Shown: positions 46,391 through 55,424 of the stretch, in pieces
Layout of the letters: every line of letters begins with the position of its first letter
How positions within the stretch are numbered: the first letter of the stretch is position 1
Assembly (NCBI RefSeq): GCF_024723825.1
Contig: NZ_JANQBQ010000001.1
Span: forward strand, 1,984,001-2,048,000
Reading direction: 5' to 3'
DNA length: 64,000 bases
Source: Romboutsia lituseburensis
Lineage (GTDB): Bacteria; Bacillota; Clostridia; Peptostreptococcales; Peptostreptococcaceae
Program-made: the position numbers and the translations under genes
Notes under the pieces: generated by a model
Databases searched by the model: none
The model's input: the letters and a program-made list of their open reading frames with translations, nothing else
What the model was told of the DNA's origin: nothing

Positions 46391-46655
46391 AAAAAAGCCC
46401 TTCATCCCTATCTAGGGACGAAAGACTATAGTTTCGCGGTACCACCCTAGTAGCTTAATAATAAAAAATTATTAAACCACCTCGAATAAACTTAACGCGT
46501 TTTGACGTTAAAGCCTACTGAAAGTTTCAGCTTTAATACTCCAGAGGGAACTTCTTTTGAATTCTTAGAAAGTACTTTCAGCCTAGGTACTTATCTCTGA
46601 GCTAAGTTAAATCAAAATACTTTTCTCTTTCATAGTATGTAAAAATATGTTTTTC
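46391..46655 (-). ncRNA. T-box leader of pheST (Phe)
   Basis: The T-box sequence AGGGTGGTACCGCG lies at 46435-46449 and is followed by the terminator stem GTCCCTA/TAGGGAT and seven U (46391-46425). A UUC specifier (46548-46550) sits ahead of CUCUGGAG, in the same place as ACC in the thrS leader. Uncharged tRNA-Phe would favour the antiterminator and raise pheST expression. Confidence 0.93.
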
Positions 46656-46660
46656 ATATA

Positions 46661-46690
46661 ATTATACCATACATAATACAATTTTTACAA
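46661..46690 (-). promoter_or_regulatory. Promoter of the pheST T-box operon
   Basis: -35 TTGTAA (46685-46690), 18-nt spacer, -10 TATAAT (46661-46666). It lies just after the stop of the upstream methyltransferase gene. Confidence 0.65.
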
Positions 46691-46694
46691 TATA

Positions 46695-47492
46695 CTAAAC
46701 TAGGTATTTCTTTATTTCATACATAAGAATTGCAGAACTTATTGCCGCATTTAAAGATTCTGCTTTTCCGTATATAGGTATTTTAACCAGTACATCTGAT
46801 TTTGATACTAGTTCCTCATTTATACCATTTGCTTCATTTCCTATAACTAATGCTGTTTTATAATTGTACTCTACAGTATTATAATAGTTATTTGTATCTA
46901 AATAACTTGATACTATATCGAAATTCTTTAATTTAAGAACTCTTAGTGCTTCATCTTGAGTTGTATGTATTATATTCATATCAAATATTGAACCCATAGT
47001 TGATCTTATAACTTTAGGATTGTATACATCAACACACCCTTTTAAAGCCACTATTGCATCTACTCCCGCTGCATCTGCAGTTCTTATTATGGTTCCCATA
47101 TTACCAGGATCTTGTATTCTATCTAATATAAGAACAAATCTATTTTCATCAGTTAAGTTTTCTTCTAGAGTTTTAGGCTTGAATTTAACTACACCTAAAA
47201 TACCTTGCGTATTTTCCGTATCTATTAAGTCATCAAATATCTTATTTGTAGTTTTATATGTTTTTATATTTTTCGATTTTAATATGTCTAAAAAACTCAC
47301 ATGTTCTTCTTTTTTTTCAAAATCTTCATTTATAAAAACATATTCTAAATTTGCATTACATTCTATAGCAAGAGTCAGAATTCTATATCCCTCTATTATA
47401 AACTTTGATTCTTTATTTCTATTTTTTGTTTTCAATAATGATTTTGTATATTTTACTCTTTCATTATCTTTAGCTGTTATCATTATAGACAT
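46695..47492 (-). CDS. TrmH/SpoU-type RNA 2'-O-methyltransferase
   Basis: 265 residues. N-terminal L30e-like substrate-binding part (KYTKSLLKTKNRNKESKFIIEG) and a SPOUT domain with knot motifs RIQDPGNMGTIIRTADAAG, VIGNEANGINEEL and IPIYGKAESLNAAISSAILMYE. Methylates a ribose in rRNA or tRNA using SAM; the exact site cannot be told. The ATG is 2 nt after the ktrA stop, with AGGAGAAAGTAGCA upstream, so they form one transcript. In many Firmicutes this gene sits ahead of pheST, as here. Confidence 0.92.
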   Translation of the reverse strand: MSIMITAKDNERVKYTKSLLKTKNRNKESKFIIEGYRILTLAIECNANLEYVFINEDFEKKEEHVSFLDILKSKNIKTYKTTNKIFDDLIDTENTQGILGVVKFKPKTLEENLTDENRFVLILDRIQDPGNMGTIIRTADAAGVDAIVALKGCVDVYNPKVIRSTMGSIFDMNIIHTTQDEALRVLKLKNFDIVSSYLDTNNYYNTVEYNYKTALVIGNEANGINEELVSKSDVLVKIPIYGKAESLNAAISSAILMYEIKKYLV

Positions 47493-47494
47493 TG

Positions 47495-48166
47495 CTACTT
47501 TCTCCTAATTAAATCTTTATTTTCTGAGGCAATACTGCTTATCTTCCCATTTTGCCCAATTACAACTAAAATACTACCAGATTTTAATTCCTCATCTGGA
47601 GCTGGAGTAACATTTATGCTTTTTCCTGTCTTTATTGCTAAAACTGTTATTTCATATCTAGCTCTTAATTCTAATTCTACTAGCGTTTTTCCTACCCAAC
47701 TTGTAGGTGTTACGATTTCTACTATTGAATATTCTGGGTCTAGTTCTATATGATCTAATATATTATCTGAAACTAAGTTGTGAGCAACCCTAACTCCCAT
47801 ATCTCTTTCAGGAAATACGACTCTATCTGCGCCTATTTTATAAAGAACTTTAGCTTGTAGCTCATCTTTGGCTTTACATACAATTTGAGATACGCCCATC
47901 TCTTTAGCTATTAAAGTAGCCATTATCGATGCTCTAATATCTGAACCTATCGCAACTATTGCAACATCAAAATTTCCTAATCCCAGTGATCTTAGTGACT
48001 GTTCGTCTGTAACGTCAACTATCGCTGCATGAGTAACTTTATCAGCTATATTTTGAATTATCTCTTCACCTTTATCTATTGCCATAACTTGATGTCCTAA
48101 AAGATGCATAGTTGTTGCTACTGATGCTCCAAATCTACCGCATCCTATGACTATATATTGTTTCAT
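47495..48166 (-). CDS. ktrA: Potassium uptake regulator KtrA/TrkA family
   Basis: 223 residues from the ATG at 48166 (MKQYIVIGCGRFG); the extension from 48184 contains the GGAGAGGAAG site and is unlikely. RCK_N Rossmann domain with GCGRFGASVA at 8-17 binds NAD(H) or ATP, and RCK_C from about 140 onward may bind c-di-AMP, as known for KtrA. Forms an octameric cytosolic ring that gates KtrB, encoded just upstream. Confidence 0.93.
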   Translation of the reverse strand: MKQYIVIGCGRFGASVATTMHLLGHQVMAIDKGEEIIQNIADKVTHAAIVDVTDEQSLRSLGLGNFDVAIVAIGSDIRASIMATLIAKEMGVSQIVCKAKDELQAKVLYKIGADRVVFPERDMGVRVAHNLVSDNILDHIELDPEYSIVEIVTPTSWVGKTLVELELRARYEITVLAIKTGKSINVTPAPDEELKSGSILVVIGQNGKISSIASENKDLIRRK

Positions 48167-48227
48167 TTCTTTCTTCCTCTCCATCTAAAAATTTATCTCC
48201 AATATTACAAATTATATATTTTTCTGA

Positions 48228-49604
48228 TTATCCAACTATTATCTTTCCTTCTGGATATCTTATTGGTGGATTTTTCTTTATTCCTCTAGATGATAGTGCC
48301 ATAAATATAGTTAATGATCCAACTCTTCCCATAAACATAAACAGTATTATGAACATCTTTCCTGGTATACTTAATGTTGGGCTTCCACCTATACTTGATC
48401 CGACTGTAGCAAATGCTGAAACAACTTCAAACCCAGCTTCAACTAGTGTAAAGTTTGGAGATGTAACAGTTATAATCAATGTTCCAAATACAACAACTAC
48501 TATACCTATAAAGAATATACCTAATGATTTTCTTACTGTTGATGTACCTAATCTTCTTTCATGTACTTCTATATCTTCTTTTCCAAGTATAAAAGATTTA
48601 ACAGTAATAAGCAGTGTTGCTAAAGTAGTTGTCTTGATTCCTCCTCCAGTTGATGCTGGAGATGCTCCTATAAACATCAGTATTATAAAAACAAATATAC
48701 TACTTTGATGCAGAAGTGCTAAGTCCACTGTATTAAATCCAGCAGTTCTCGTTGTTACTGATTGGAATAGCGATGCTAATAATTTTCCACCCATTCCTAA
48801 TGGTCCTAATGTTTTGGGATTATTATATTCTAAAGCTAATATAAATAACATTCCTCCAAATACTAATAAAGCAGTTGTAAATATTACTACTCTTGAATGT
48901 AGGTTCAATTTAGAAAGTTTTTTATTTTTAATAACATCTAATATAACAGGGAAACCTAGTCCACCAAATATTATTAAACCTGATATAGTAAGAGTAATAG
49001 TATAATTATTTACATAGCTCGTAAGTGATGTAAATGGCCCTGAAACATTTCCCATTAAATCAAATCCAGCATTACAAAATGCTGATATTGCATGAAATAT
49101 ACTGTACCAAAGGCCTCTTGCTAATCCAAATTGTGGTATAAATACTGTAGATAAAAGAACTGCACCTATACCTTCTATTGTAAAAGTCATTAATAAAACG
49201 TATCTAGTTAGCCTTACTAATCCAGATAAATCTATTTGATTTAATGACTCCTGTATTAAAAGTCTTTCCCTTAAATTTATTCTTTTTTTAGTTATTAAGG
49301 CAAATAAGGTAGTTATAGTCATAAATCCAAGTCCACCAATTTGTATTAATGTAATTATAACTAACTGCCCAAATCCATTCCAGTACGTGGCGGTATCTAC
49401 CATGACTAATCCAGTAACACAGACCGCTGATGTAGATGTGAATAATGCATCTAAGAATCCTATACTTTCTCCACTTTGAGTTGATATTGGTAAGCTTAAT
49501 AAAACAGCACCTATAAATATAACCATGGCAAATCCCATGACCATTATTTGTGTAGGTTGCCTTTTATGTATGAAACTACCAAAATTTTTAAATATAGTCC
49601 CCAT
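48228..49604 (-). CDS. ktrB: Potassium uptake channel subunit, TrkH/KtrB family
   Basis: 458 residues with four membrane-pore-membrane repeats. Selectivity-filter-like loops are visible: TSTSAVCVTGLV, HAISAFCNAGFDLMG, SVTTRTAGFNTVD and SAFATVGSSIGGSP. It moves K+ with Na+ at the cytoplasmic membrane. AAGGAGGCCTAAGGTTAG precedes the ATG. With ktrA it forms a two-gene K+ uptake unit. No c-di-AMP riboswitch was recognised upstream. Confidence 0.94.
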   Translation of the reverse strand: MGTIFKNFGSFIHKRQPTQIMVMGFAMVIFIGAVLLSLPISTQSGESIGFLDALFTSTSAVCVTGLVMVDTATYWNGFGQLVIITLIQIGGLGFMTITTLFALITKKRINLRERLLIQESLNQIDLSGLVRLTRYVLLMTFTIEGIGAVLLSTVFIPQFGLARGLWYSIFHAISAFCNAGFDLMGNVSGPFTSLTSYVNNYTITLTISGLIIFGGLGFPVILDVIKNKKLSKLNLHSRVVIFTTALLVFGGMLFILALEYNNPKTLGPLGMGGKLLASLFQSVTTRTAGFNTVDLALLHQSSIFVFIILMFIGASPASTGGGIKTTTLATLLITVKSFILGKEDIEVHERRLGTSTVRKSLGIFFIGIVVVVFGTLIITVTSPNFTLVEAGFEVVSAFATVGSSIGGSPTLSIPGKMFIILFMFMGRVGSLTIFMALSSRGIKKNPPIRYPEGKIIVG

Positions 49605-49684
49605 CTAACCTTAGGCCTCCTTCATAATTTATGAAATTTTAATTGTTTGTTTTGTTATTTAATGAGTCTTTATAACATTATTAT

Positions 49685-49713
49685 ATTATATTCCAAAAGC
49701 TATTTAAAAACAA
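49685..49713 (-). promoter_or_regulatory. Promoter of ktrBA, within a 355-nt intergenic region
   Basis: -35 TTGTTT (49708-49713), 17-nt spacer, -10 TATAAT (49685-49690), about 80 nt before ktrB. The rest of 49714-49905 is very AT-rich, with no gene or structured leader that I can recognise, up to the rplT terminator. Confidence 0.65.
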
Positions 49714-49913
49714 TAAGGTGAGTAAGTTATTTAGTTAAATTTGTGTTAGAAATCAGTCTTAATCTTATACAAAATATTATTTACCCAAATGCAAATTTAA
49801 ATTCTGCTGTGTTTAATTTAGTTATTTTATAGTATTCTACTTTATAGTTAATGCAATTTATAATATAAAAATTATTTTTGAATTAAATTACTCTTTAAAA
49901 TTGATAACAAAAA

Positions 49914-49942
49914 AAGCCTTTGAATTTTCATTCAAAGACTTT
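49914..49942 (-). terminator. Terminator after rplT
   Basis: Stem AAAGTCTTTGAAT/ATTCAAAGGCTTT on the minus strand with U7 after it. It ends the infC-rpmI-rplT operon. Confidence 0.85.
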
Positions 49943-49959
49943 AATATATCAGTTTATAA

Positions 49960-50316
49960 TTAAGCTAATTTTGACTTAGCAACTTCTACTAATTTAGCGA
50001 AACCTTGTGGATCGTTTATAGCCATTTCAGATAACATTTTTCTGTTAACTTCAACACCTGCTAATTTTAATCCGTTCATGAATCTTGAGTATGATAATCC
50101 ATGAGTTCTAGTTCCAGCGTTTATTCTTTGTATCCAAAGTTTTCTGAAGTCTCTCTTCTTTAACTTTCTACCTATATATGCGTTCTTTAACGCCTTCATT
50201 ACGAATGTATTAGCTGGTCTATATAATTTGCTTCTTGATCCTCTGTATCCTTTTGCAAGTTTTAACACTTTTTTATGTTTCTTACGAGCGTTCATAGCTT
50301 TTTTAACTCTTGCCAT
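49960..50316 (-). CDS. rplT: 50S ribosomal protein L20
   Basis: 118 residues, normal for L20. Basic N-terminal extension ([18 protein letters not shown]) and globular C-terminal half ([22 protein letters not shown]). Early-binding assembly protein of the large subunit. L20 also represses its own operon by binding the infC leader, and that leader is recognisable upstream. Third gene of infC-rpmI-rplT. Confidence 0.98.
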   Translation of the reverse strand: MARVKKAMNARKKHKKVLKLAKGYRGSRSKLYRPANTFVMKALKNAYIGRKLKKRDFRKLWIQRINAGTRTHGLSYSRFMNGLKLAGVEVNRKMLSEMAINDPQGFAKLVEVAKSKLA

Positions 50317-50369
50317 CGTTATGACCTCCTTTGTTTTCCTCTTTAATGTTATTTATTTTAATCCGATTT

Positions 50370-50564
50370 TTAGTATGGTAATAATTGTGCTATTCTTCTA
50401 GCATCTCCTGCAGTAACTATTCCAGATTTTCTTAATTGCATCTTAGTTTTAGCATCCTTCTTAGTTAATATGTGTCTTCTGAAAGCTTTTGATCTCTTTA
50501 ACTTTCCAGTTCCTGTCTTCTTGAATCTTTTAGCAGCACCTCTATGAGTTTTCATTTTAGGCAT
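50370..50564 (-). CDS. rpmI: 50S ribosomal protein L35
   Basis: 64 residues, [20 protein letters not shown] start typical of L35, highly basic. AGAGGAGGAACTTAAC precedes the ATG. Lies between infC (27 nt) and rplT (53 nt). Confidence 0.98.
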   Translation of the reverse strand: MPKMKTHRGAAKRFKKTGTGKLKRSKAFRRHILTKKDAKTKMQLRKSGIVTAGDARRIAQLLPY

Positions 50565-50591
50565 GTTAAGTTCCTCCTCTCAGTTAATCAT

Positions 50592-51101
50592 CTATTTTTT
50601 TGGATCTATCATTACAACCATGCTATTACCCTCAAATGCAGGGGCTTTTGTTGGTTCACCAAACTCTTTTACTATATCTATAAACTTAAGCATTACTTCT
50701 TTACCAATGTCTTTATGTCCTAATTCTCTACCTCTGAATCTAAGCTCAACTTTAACTTTATCTCCTTTTTTAAGGAATTTTATAGCATTGTTAGCCTTAG
50801 TATTTAAGTCATTAGATTCTATACCTGGTCTAAGTCTAACTTCTTTAATAGTTACAGTTTTTTGATTCTTTCTAGCTTCTTTTTCTTTTCTAGATTGTTC
50901 ATACTTATGCTTTCCATAATCCATTATTTTACATACTGGTGGAGCAGCATTAGGTGATATCATTACTAAATCTAAATTTTTATTGTTAGCCATTATTTGA
51001 GCTTCTTTAGCGGCCATTATTCCTAGCTGTTCACCGCTATCTGAGATAACTCTTATTTCTTTATCTCTTATTTGATCATTGATTGCTAATTCTTTGCTAA
51101 T
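50592..51101 (-). CDS. infC: Translation initiation factor IF-3, AUU start
   Basis: 170 residues, the expected length, only if it starts at an ATT codon at 51101-51099. The N-terminal sequence from there, SKELAINDQIRDKEIRVI and on to DSGEQLGIM, is the conserved IF3 N domain, whereas the first ATG (51017) would remove 28 conserved residues. GGAGGT sits 8 nt before the ATT. The AUU start is the basis of IF3 autocontrol in other bacteria: IF3 rejects its own weak start codon. N domain about 1-70, linker, C domain about 80-170. First gene of the L20 operon. Confidence 0.95.
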   Translation of the reverse strand: MSKELAINDQIRDKEIRVISDSGEQLGIMAAKEAQIMANNKNLDLVMISPNAAPPVCKIMDYGKHKYEQSRKEKEARKNQKTVTIKEVRLRPGIESNDLNTKANNAIKFLKKGDKVKVELRFRGRELGHKDIGKEVMLKFIDIVKEFGEPTKAPAFEGNSMVVMIDPKK

Positions 51102-51133
51102 AGTAGGACACCTCCAAATTTTTTTATATATAC

Positions 51134-51285
51134 AAAAAGCGAATGATATAAATCATCCGCCATATAAGTTAACAAATTCAACAAGCTTAATATAAAAATC
51201 ATATCAAAGCTTTAACTTATATTTACCCGACAACCTAGATCGTAAGGTGAGAAGCGGACTTCTTCTTGTTTTCTCATCAGTTACT
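51134..51285 (-). ncRNA. L20 leader of infC-rpmI-rplT
   Basis: The leader contains CCGCTTCTCACCTTACGA and TTGTCGGGTAA, sequence I associate with the L20 autoregulatory leader of Firmicutes. It ends in a terminator: arms 51139-51147 and 51152-51160 with U5 at 51134-51138, ahead of the infC ribosome-binding site. L20 binding would stop transcription of the operon. The right end is set by the promoter position. Confidence 0.85.
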
Positions 51286-51291
51286 CTATAT

Positions 51292-51320
51292 ACTATATCA
51301 TTATTTAATTATATATGCAA
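51292..51320 (-). promoter_or_regulatory. Promoter of the infC operon
   Basis: -35 TTGCAT (51315-51320), 17-nt spacer, -10 TATAGT (51292-51297). The rest of the intergenic stretch to 51539 is AT-rich, and I see no other gene in it. Confidence 0.6.
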
Positions 51321-51539
51321 CTATTTTTTCATTTTATTTTTAATTTTTTTATTTACTTATATTATTGCACCTTTATTTTATCAAAATTTTAATATCAGTA
51401 ATTATTTAGCTAATTCTGGTTATACTTAAAGATGTTACATATTCTATGGTTTGTTTATGGAAAAATTTAAATAATAAATATTAGCAACTATGGAAATTAT
51501 AAAATAAATAAACAATTTTTATTATTGAGGTGTATGGCT

Positions 51540-52943
51540 ATGAAAATGTTAGACAATTTTTTAAAGAAACTTAACAAACCAGTGCCTGTATTTGCTCAAA
51601 CTAAGATGGAAAAGGAAAATCCAACAGACGATGCTGCATCAACTAAACCTAAAACTACATTTGAAGATGTTGCAGGATTAGAGGAAATAAAAGAGGAGTT
51701 ATTTGAAATAGTAGATTTTATGAAGTGTCCTGATAAGTACAAAAAAATGGGCGCTAAAATACCTAAAGGTGTACTATTTTATGGTCCTCCTGGTACAGGT
51801 AAAACATTACTTGCATCTGCTGTTGCTGGAGAAACTAACTCTTCTTTCTTCAACGTTACTGGTTCTGAGTTTGTTGAGAAATACGTTGGTGTAGGTGCCA
51901 AACGTGTTAGAACTTTGTTTGAAAAGGCAAGAAAAGAAGCTCCTAGCATAATCTTTATAGATGAGATTGATGCTATAGGCGCTAAAAGACATTTAGAAAG
52001 TAATAATGAAAAAGATCAAACATTAAATCAACTTTTAGTTGAAATGGATGGATTTACAAAAGATTCAAATGTAATAATAGTAGGAGCTACTAATAGACTA
52101 GACTTACTTGATGAAGCCTTATTAAGACCAGGGAGATTTGATAGACATATTCATATAGGTTCTCCTAACTATCATACTAGATATGAAATTTTAAAAGTTC
52201 ATACTAACAATAAACCGATTGATTCATCTGTAGACTTAGAAGTTTTAGCTAAAAAAACACATGGATTTAATGGAGCACATCTTTCTAACATAGCAAATGA
52301 GGCAGCAATTTTTGCAGTTAGAGATAATAGTGAAGTGATTACATCTGTTCATTTTGATAGGGCACTTGAAAGAGTTATAGCTGGACTAGAATCTAAAAAT
52401 TCAGTTCTTATAGAAAAAGAAAAGAAAATAGTTTCTTATCATGAAGCAGGTCATGCACTTGTTAGTAACTTAGTAGGATTATGCCCTATACAAAAAATCT
52501 CTATAGTTCCAAGAGGTCAGGCTTTAGGATATGTACTTCAATTACCTGATGAAGATAGATATATTTATACTAAAGATGAATTAGTGGGCAAAATGAAAAT
52601 TTTATTAGCTGGTAAAGCATCTGAAGAAATAATCTTTAATCATAAATCTACTGGTGCTAAAGATGACTTGAAAAAAGTTACAGATATTGCAAATCAAATG
52701 GTTTGTGAATATGGTATGAGTAATTTAGGATTTATGACCATAGACGGGAATGTAAAAAGTTTCATGTCTGAAAAGATTCAAAAAGAAGCTAATGATATAG
52801 TACAAAGTTGTTACAATGAAACACTTGAACTATTAAAAAATAATATAAATGATTTACATGTAGTGTCTAAGTACTTATTTGATAAGGAAACTATGACTCA
52901 TGAAGAACTAAAAAGCTTAATTACAAAAGAATGCGTAAATTAA
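51540..52943 (+). CDS. Soluble FtsH-like AAA metalloprotease
   Basis: 467 residues from the ATG at 51540 ([12 protein letters not shown]), with GAGGTG 7 nt upstream; the in-frame TTG at 51525 overlaps that site. AAA module: [15 protein letters not shown], Walker [13 protein letters not shown] near residue 82, Walker [12 protein letters not shown], and the second region of homology [21 protein letters not shown]41 zinc site HEAGH near residue 301, with the third ligand in [13 protein letters not shown]. Unlike standard FtsH (600 or more residues, two N-terminal membrane helices and an extracytoplasmic loop) it has only about 40 polar residues before the AAA part, so it should be cytosolic. Probably a paralogue with a special substrate. 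Confidence 0.9.
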   Translation: MKMLDNFLKKLNKPVPVFAQTKMEKENPTDDAASTKPKTTFEDVAGLEEIKEELFEIVDFMKCPDKYKKMGAKIPKGVLFYGPPGTGKTLLASAVAGETNSSFFNVTGSEFVEKYVGVGAKRVRTLFEKARKEAPSIIFIDEIDAIGAKRHLESNNEKDQTLNQLLVEMDGFTKDSNVIIVGATNRLDLLDEALLRPGRFDRHIHIGSPNYHTRYEILKVHTNNKPIDSSVDLEVLAKKTHGFNGAHLSNIANEAAIFAVRDNSEVITSVHFDRALERVIAGLESKNSVLIEKEKKIVSYHEAGHALVSNLVGLCPIQKISIVPRGQALGYVLQLPDEDRYIYTKDELVGKMKILLAGKASEEIIFNHKSTGAKDDLKKVTDIANQMVCEYGMSNLGFMTIDGNVKSFMSEKIQKEANDIVQSCYNETLELLKNNINDLHVVSKYLFDKETMTHEELKSLITKECVN

Positions 52944-52966
52944 TTTATATATCAATAGTACAAAAT

Positions 52967-53004
52967 ATAAAAAGAGCTAATCTATTTTAGATTAGCTCTT
53001 TTTA
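52967..53004 (+). terminator. Terminator of the FtsH-like gene
   Basis: Perfect stem AAAAAGAGCTAATCT with AGATTAGCTCTTTTT, loop ATTTT, and U-rich in both directions. Confidence 0.88.
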
Positions 53005-53030
53005 TATAGATTAAGTTTATTAATATATAA

Positions 53031-53061
53031 AAAGCGTATTAAGTAAATTACTTAATACGCT
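53031..53061 (-). terminator. Terminator of thrS
   Basis: Perfect stem AGCGTATTAAGTAA with its complement (53033-53061), followed by UUUUUAUAU on the minus strand. Confidence 0.85.
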
Positions 53062-53077
53062 CTAATTTTAATTTATA

Positions 53078-54997
53078 TTATGCTTGTATTACATTAGTTC
53101 TTTCTTCAACTTCTTTTAAAACAGTTGCTATAAACTCATTTAAGTCTAAGCTTCCTATTTCTCCATTGTCTCTAGATCTTACAGATATCTTATTTTCAGC
53201 AGCTTCTTTTTCACCTACTACTAACATGTATGGTATTTTTTGAAGTTGTGCTTCTCTTATTTTAAATCCTGTTTTCTCTGCTCTATCATCTATTTCAACT
53301 CTTATACCTTTTGCAAATAAAGCTTTCTTAACTTCTTTAGCATAATCATTGTATTTATCTGATATTGGAAGTATTCTTACTTGTGTTGGAGCTAACCACA
53401 CTGGGAATTTACCAGCATAATGCTCTATTAATATTCCTATAAATCTTTCTATACTTCCGAATGCAACTCTGTGTATCATAACTGGTCTATGTTTTTCACC
53501 ATCTTGACCTATATAGTTTATATCAAATCTTTGAGGTAACTGCATATCTAATTGTATAGTTCCACATTGCCAAGTTCTTCCTAAGCAATCTCTTAAATGG
53601 AAGTCTATCTTAGGTCCATAGAATGCTCCATCACCTTCATTTAATATATATGGTAAGTTTAAGTCTTCTAAAGCTTCTCTTAATCCATTTTCTGCAGTTT
53701 CCCATTCTTCATCTGTTCCCATAGAATCATCTGGTCTAGTAGATAATTCTAAGTGATATTCAAATCCAAAAGTCTTGTAAACACTATCTATTAATTTTAC
53801 AACACCTTTTATCTCATCTTTTATTTGCTCTGGTAACATGAATATATGTGCATCATCTTGAGTGAAAGCTCTAACTCTCATCAATCCATGTAATGCTCCT
53901 GATAATTCATGTCTATGAACTCTACCTAATTCAGCAACTCTCATAGGGAAGTCTCTGTATGAATGTGGCTTAGCTTTGTAGAATAACATACCACCTGGAC
54001 AGTTCATTGGCTTTATAGCAAAATCTTGTTCATCTATTTGTACAGTGTACATATTTTCTTTGTAGTGATACCAGTGTCCTGAAGTTTCCCATAATTTTTG
54101 GTTTAATATTATTGGAGTTTCTATTTCAACATATTCATCTGCTCTGTGTATTTCTCTCCAGAATTTTAATAATTCATTTTTAAGCTCCATACCTTTTGGT
54201 AAGAATAATGGGAACCCTGGACCTTCTTCTGGTATAAAGAATAAGTCTAATTCTTTTCCTAATTTTCTATGGTCTCTCTTTTTAGCTTCTTCTAACATGT
54301 GTAGGTATTCTTCTAATTCTTTGTTCTTTTCAAAAGTAATACCATATATTCTTTGAAGCATCTTGTTCTTTTCATCACCTCTCCAGTAAGCACCAGCTAC
54401 ACTTAATAACTTGATAGCCTTAACTTTTTTAGTTGAAGGTAAGTGTGGTCCTCTACATAAATCAGTGAAATCACCTTGTTTATAGAAAGATATTATTTCT
54501 CCTTCTGGTAATTCTTCTATTAATTCAACTTTGTATATTTCTTCATTTTCTTTAGCCCAAGCTAAAGCCTCTTCTTTTGGTAATTCATATCTTTCAACTG
54601 CTAAATCTTCTTTAGCTATTTTTTTCATTTCTTTTTCTATCTTTTCTAAATCTTCTATAGTTAATCTATGATCTAAATCTATATCATAGTAGAATCCATT
54701 TTCTATACTTGGCCCTATAGCAAACTTAGCTTGTGGGTATAATCTCTTTATAGCTTGAGCTAACATATGAGCTGATGTATGTCTAAATACATCTTTACCT
54801 TCTACATCTTCAAATTTAAATAAATTTAATTCACAGTCTTTTTCTACCTTGAAATCTAATCCTACTACTTCCCCATCTACAGATGCTGCAACTATAGCTC
54901 TTGCTAAACCTTCACTTATAGATTTAGCTATATCCATTACTGAAACTTCATTTTCAAATTCTCTTACTGAACCATCTTTTAAAGTAACTTTTATCAT
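53078..54997 (-). CDS. thrS: Threonyl-tRNA synthetase
   Basis: 639 residues, normal. TGS domain (1-60), SAD editing domain with HTSAHMLAQA and a later CRGPHLP, class II core with PMNCPGGMLFYK, HRHELSGALHGLMRVR and GSIERFIGILIEHYAG, and the anticodon domain PTQVRILPISDKYNDYA to the end. Charges tRNA-Thr. Controlled by the Thr T-box directly upstream. Confidence 0.97.
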   Translation of the reverse strand: MIKVTLKDGSVREFENEVSVMDIAKSISEGLARAIVAASVDGEVVGLDFKVEKDCELNLFKFEDVEGKDVFRHTSAHMLAQAIKRLYPQAKFAIGPSIENGFYYDIDLDHRLTIEDLEKIEKEMKKIAKEDLAVERYELPKEEALAWAKENEEIYKVELIEELPEGEIISFYKQGDFTDLCRGPHLPSTKKVKAIKLLSVAGAYWRGDEKNKMLQRIYGITFEKNKELEEYLHMLEEAKKRDHRKLGKELDLFFIPEEGPGFPLFLPKGMELKNELLKFWREIHRADEYVEIETPIILNQKLWETSGHWYHYKENMYTVQIDEQDFAIKPMNCPGGMLFYKAKPHSYRDFPMRVAELGRVHRHELSGALHGLMRVRAFTQDDAHIFMLPEQIKDEIKGVVKLIDSVYKTFGFEYHLELSTRPDDSMGTDEEWETAENGLREALEDLNLPYILNEGDGAFYGPKIDFHLRDCLGRTWQCGTIQLDMQLPQRFDINYIGQDGEKHRPVMIHRVAFGSIERFIGILIEHYAGKFPVWLAPTQVRILPISDKYNDYAKEVKKALFAKGIRVEIDDRAEKTGFKIREAQLQKIPYMLVVGEKEAAENKISVRSRDNGEIGSLDLNEFIATVLKEVEERTNVIQA

Positions 54998-55110
54998 CTT
55001 TGTTTACCTCCTTATATTTTATGTATAATAAACCTACGTAACTTAAATAACGTTTTACAACTATATTAAAATTAGTGGTTGGAATTTATAAATTAATTCC
55101 TAATAATATA

Positions 55111-55380
55111 AAAAAACTCGGCCCAAATAAAATATTTGGGACGAGTTATTAATTCGCGGTTCCACCCAAGTTGGCGTATATATACTGCCCTCTTGATGAC
55201 TATAAGGTAGTCAACCGAATCTTTTCACACACTAGTAATGCTACTAAATTCCGCTCCAAGGTAGTTTTCAAATAGTCATATTTAGATAAGCTTTCAGCCC
55301 ACGACTTATCATCTCTGAAAATTGTTTCTATTTTACTCTTCCTCTTCTTAGCTTGTTAATACTGTTTTTGTAATAAATTT
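55111..55380 (-). ncRNA. T-box leader of thrS (Thr)
   Basis: T-box sequence TGGGTGGAACCGCG at 55155-55168, followed by a terminator stem (ACTCGTCCCAAAT with ATTTGGGCCGAGT) and U7 at 55111-55116. The specifier ACC (55260-55262) precedes UUGGAGCGG. Together with its promoter it explains almost all of the 427-nt gap between thrS and the DUF445 gene. Confidence 0.93.
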
Positions 55381-55386
55381 AGTATA

Positions 55387-55415
55387 ATTATAACAGATAG
55401 TTCCAATGCTATCAA
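55387..55415 (-). promoter_or_regulatory. Promoter of the thrS T-box
   Basis: -35 TTGATA (55410-55415), 17-nt spacer, -10 TATAAT (55387-55392). It lies just after the DUF445 gene stop. Confidence 0.72.
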
Positions 55416-55424
55416 CCATAATTT

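Noticed and set aside
49714-49905. c-di-AMP (ydaO-type) riboswitch before ktrB
   Set aside because: Expected for K+ uptake genes, but the stretch is plain A/T without the conserved stems.
51247-51429. Plus-strand reading frame of 60 codons
   Set aside because: It lies over the minus-strand L20 leader and its promoter, is low-complexity hydrophobic, and has no ribosome-binding site.
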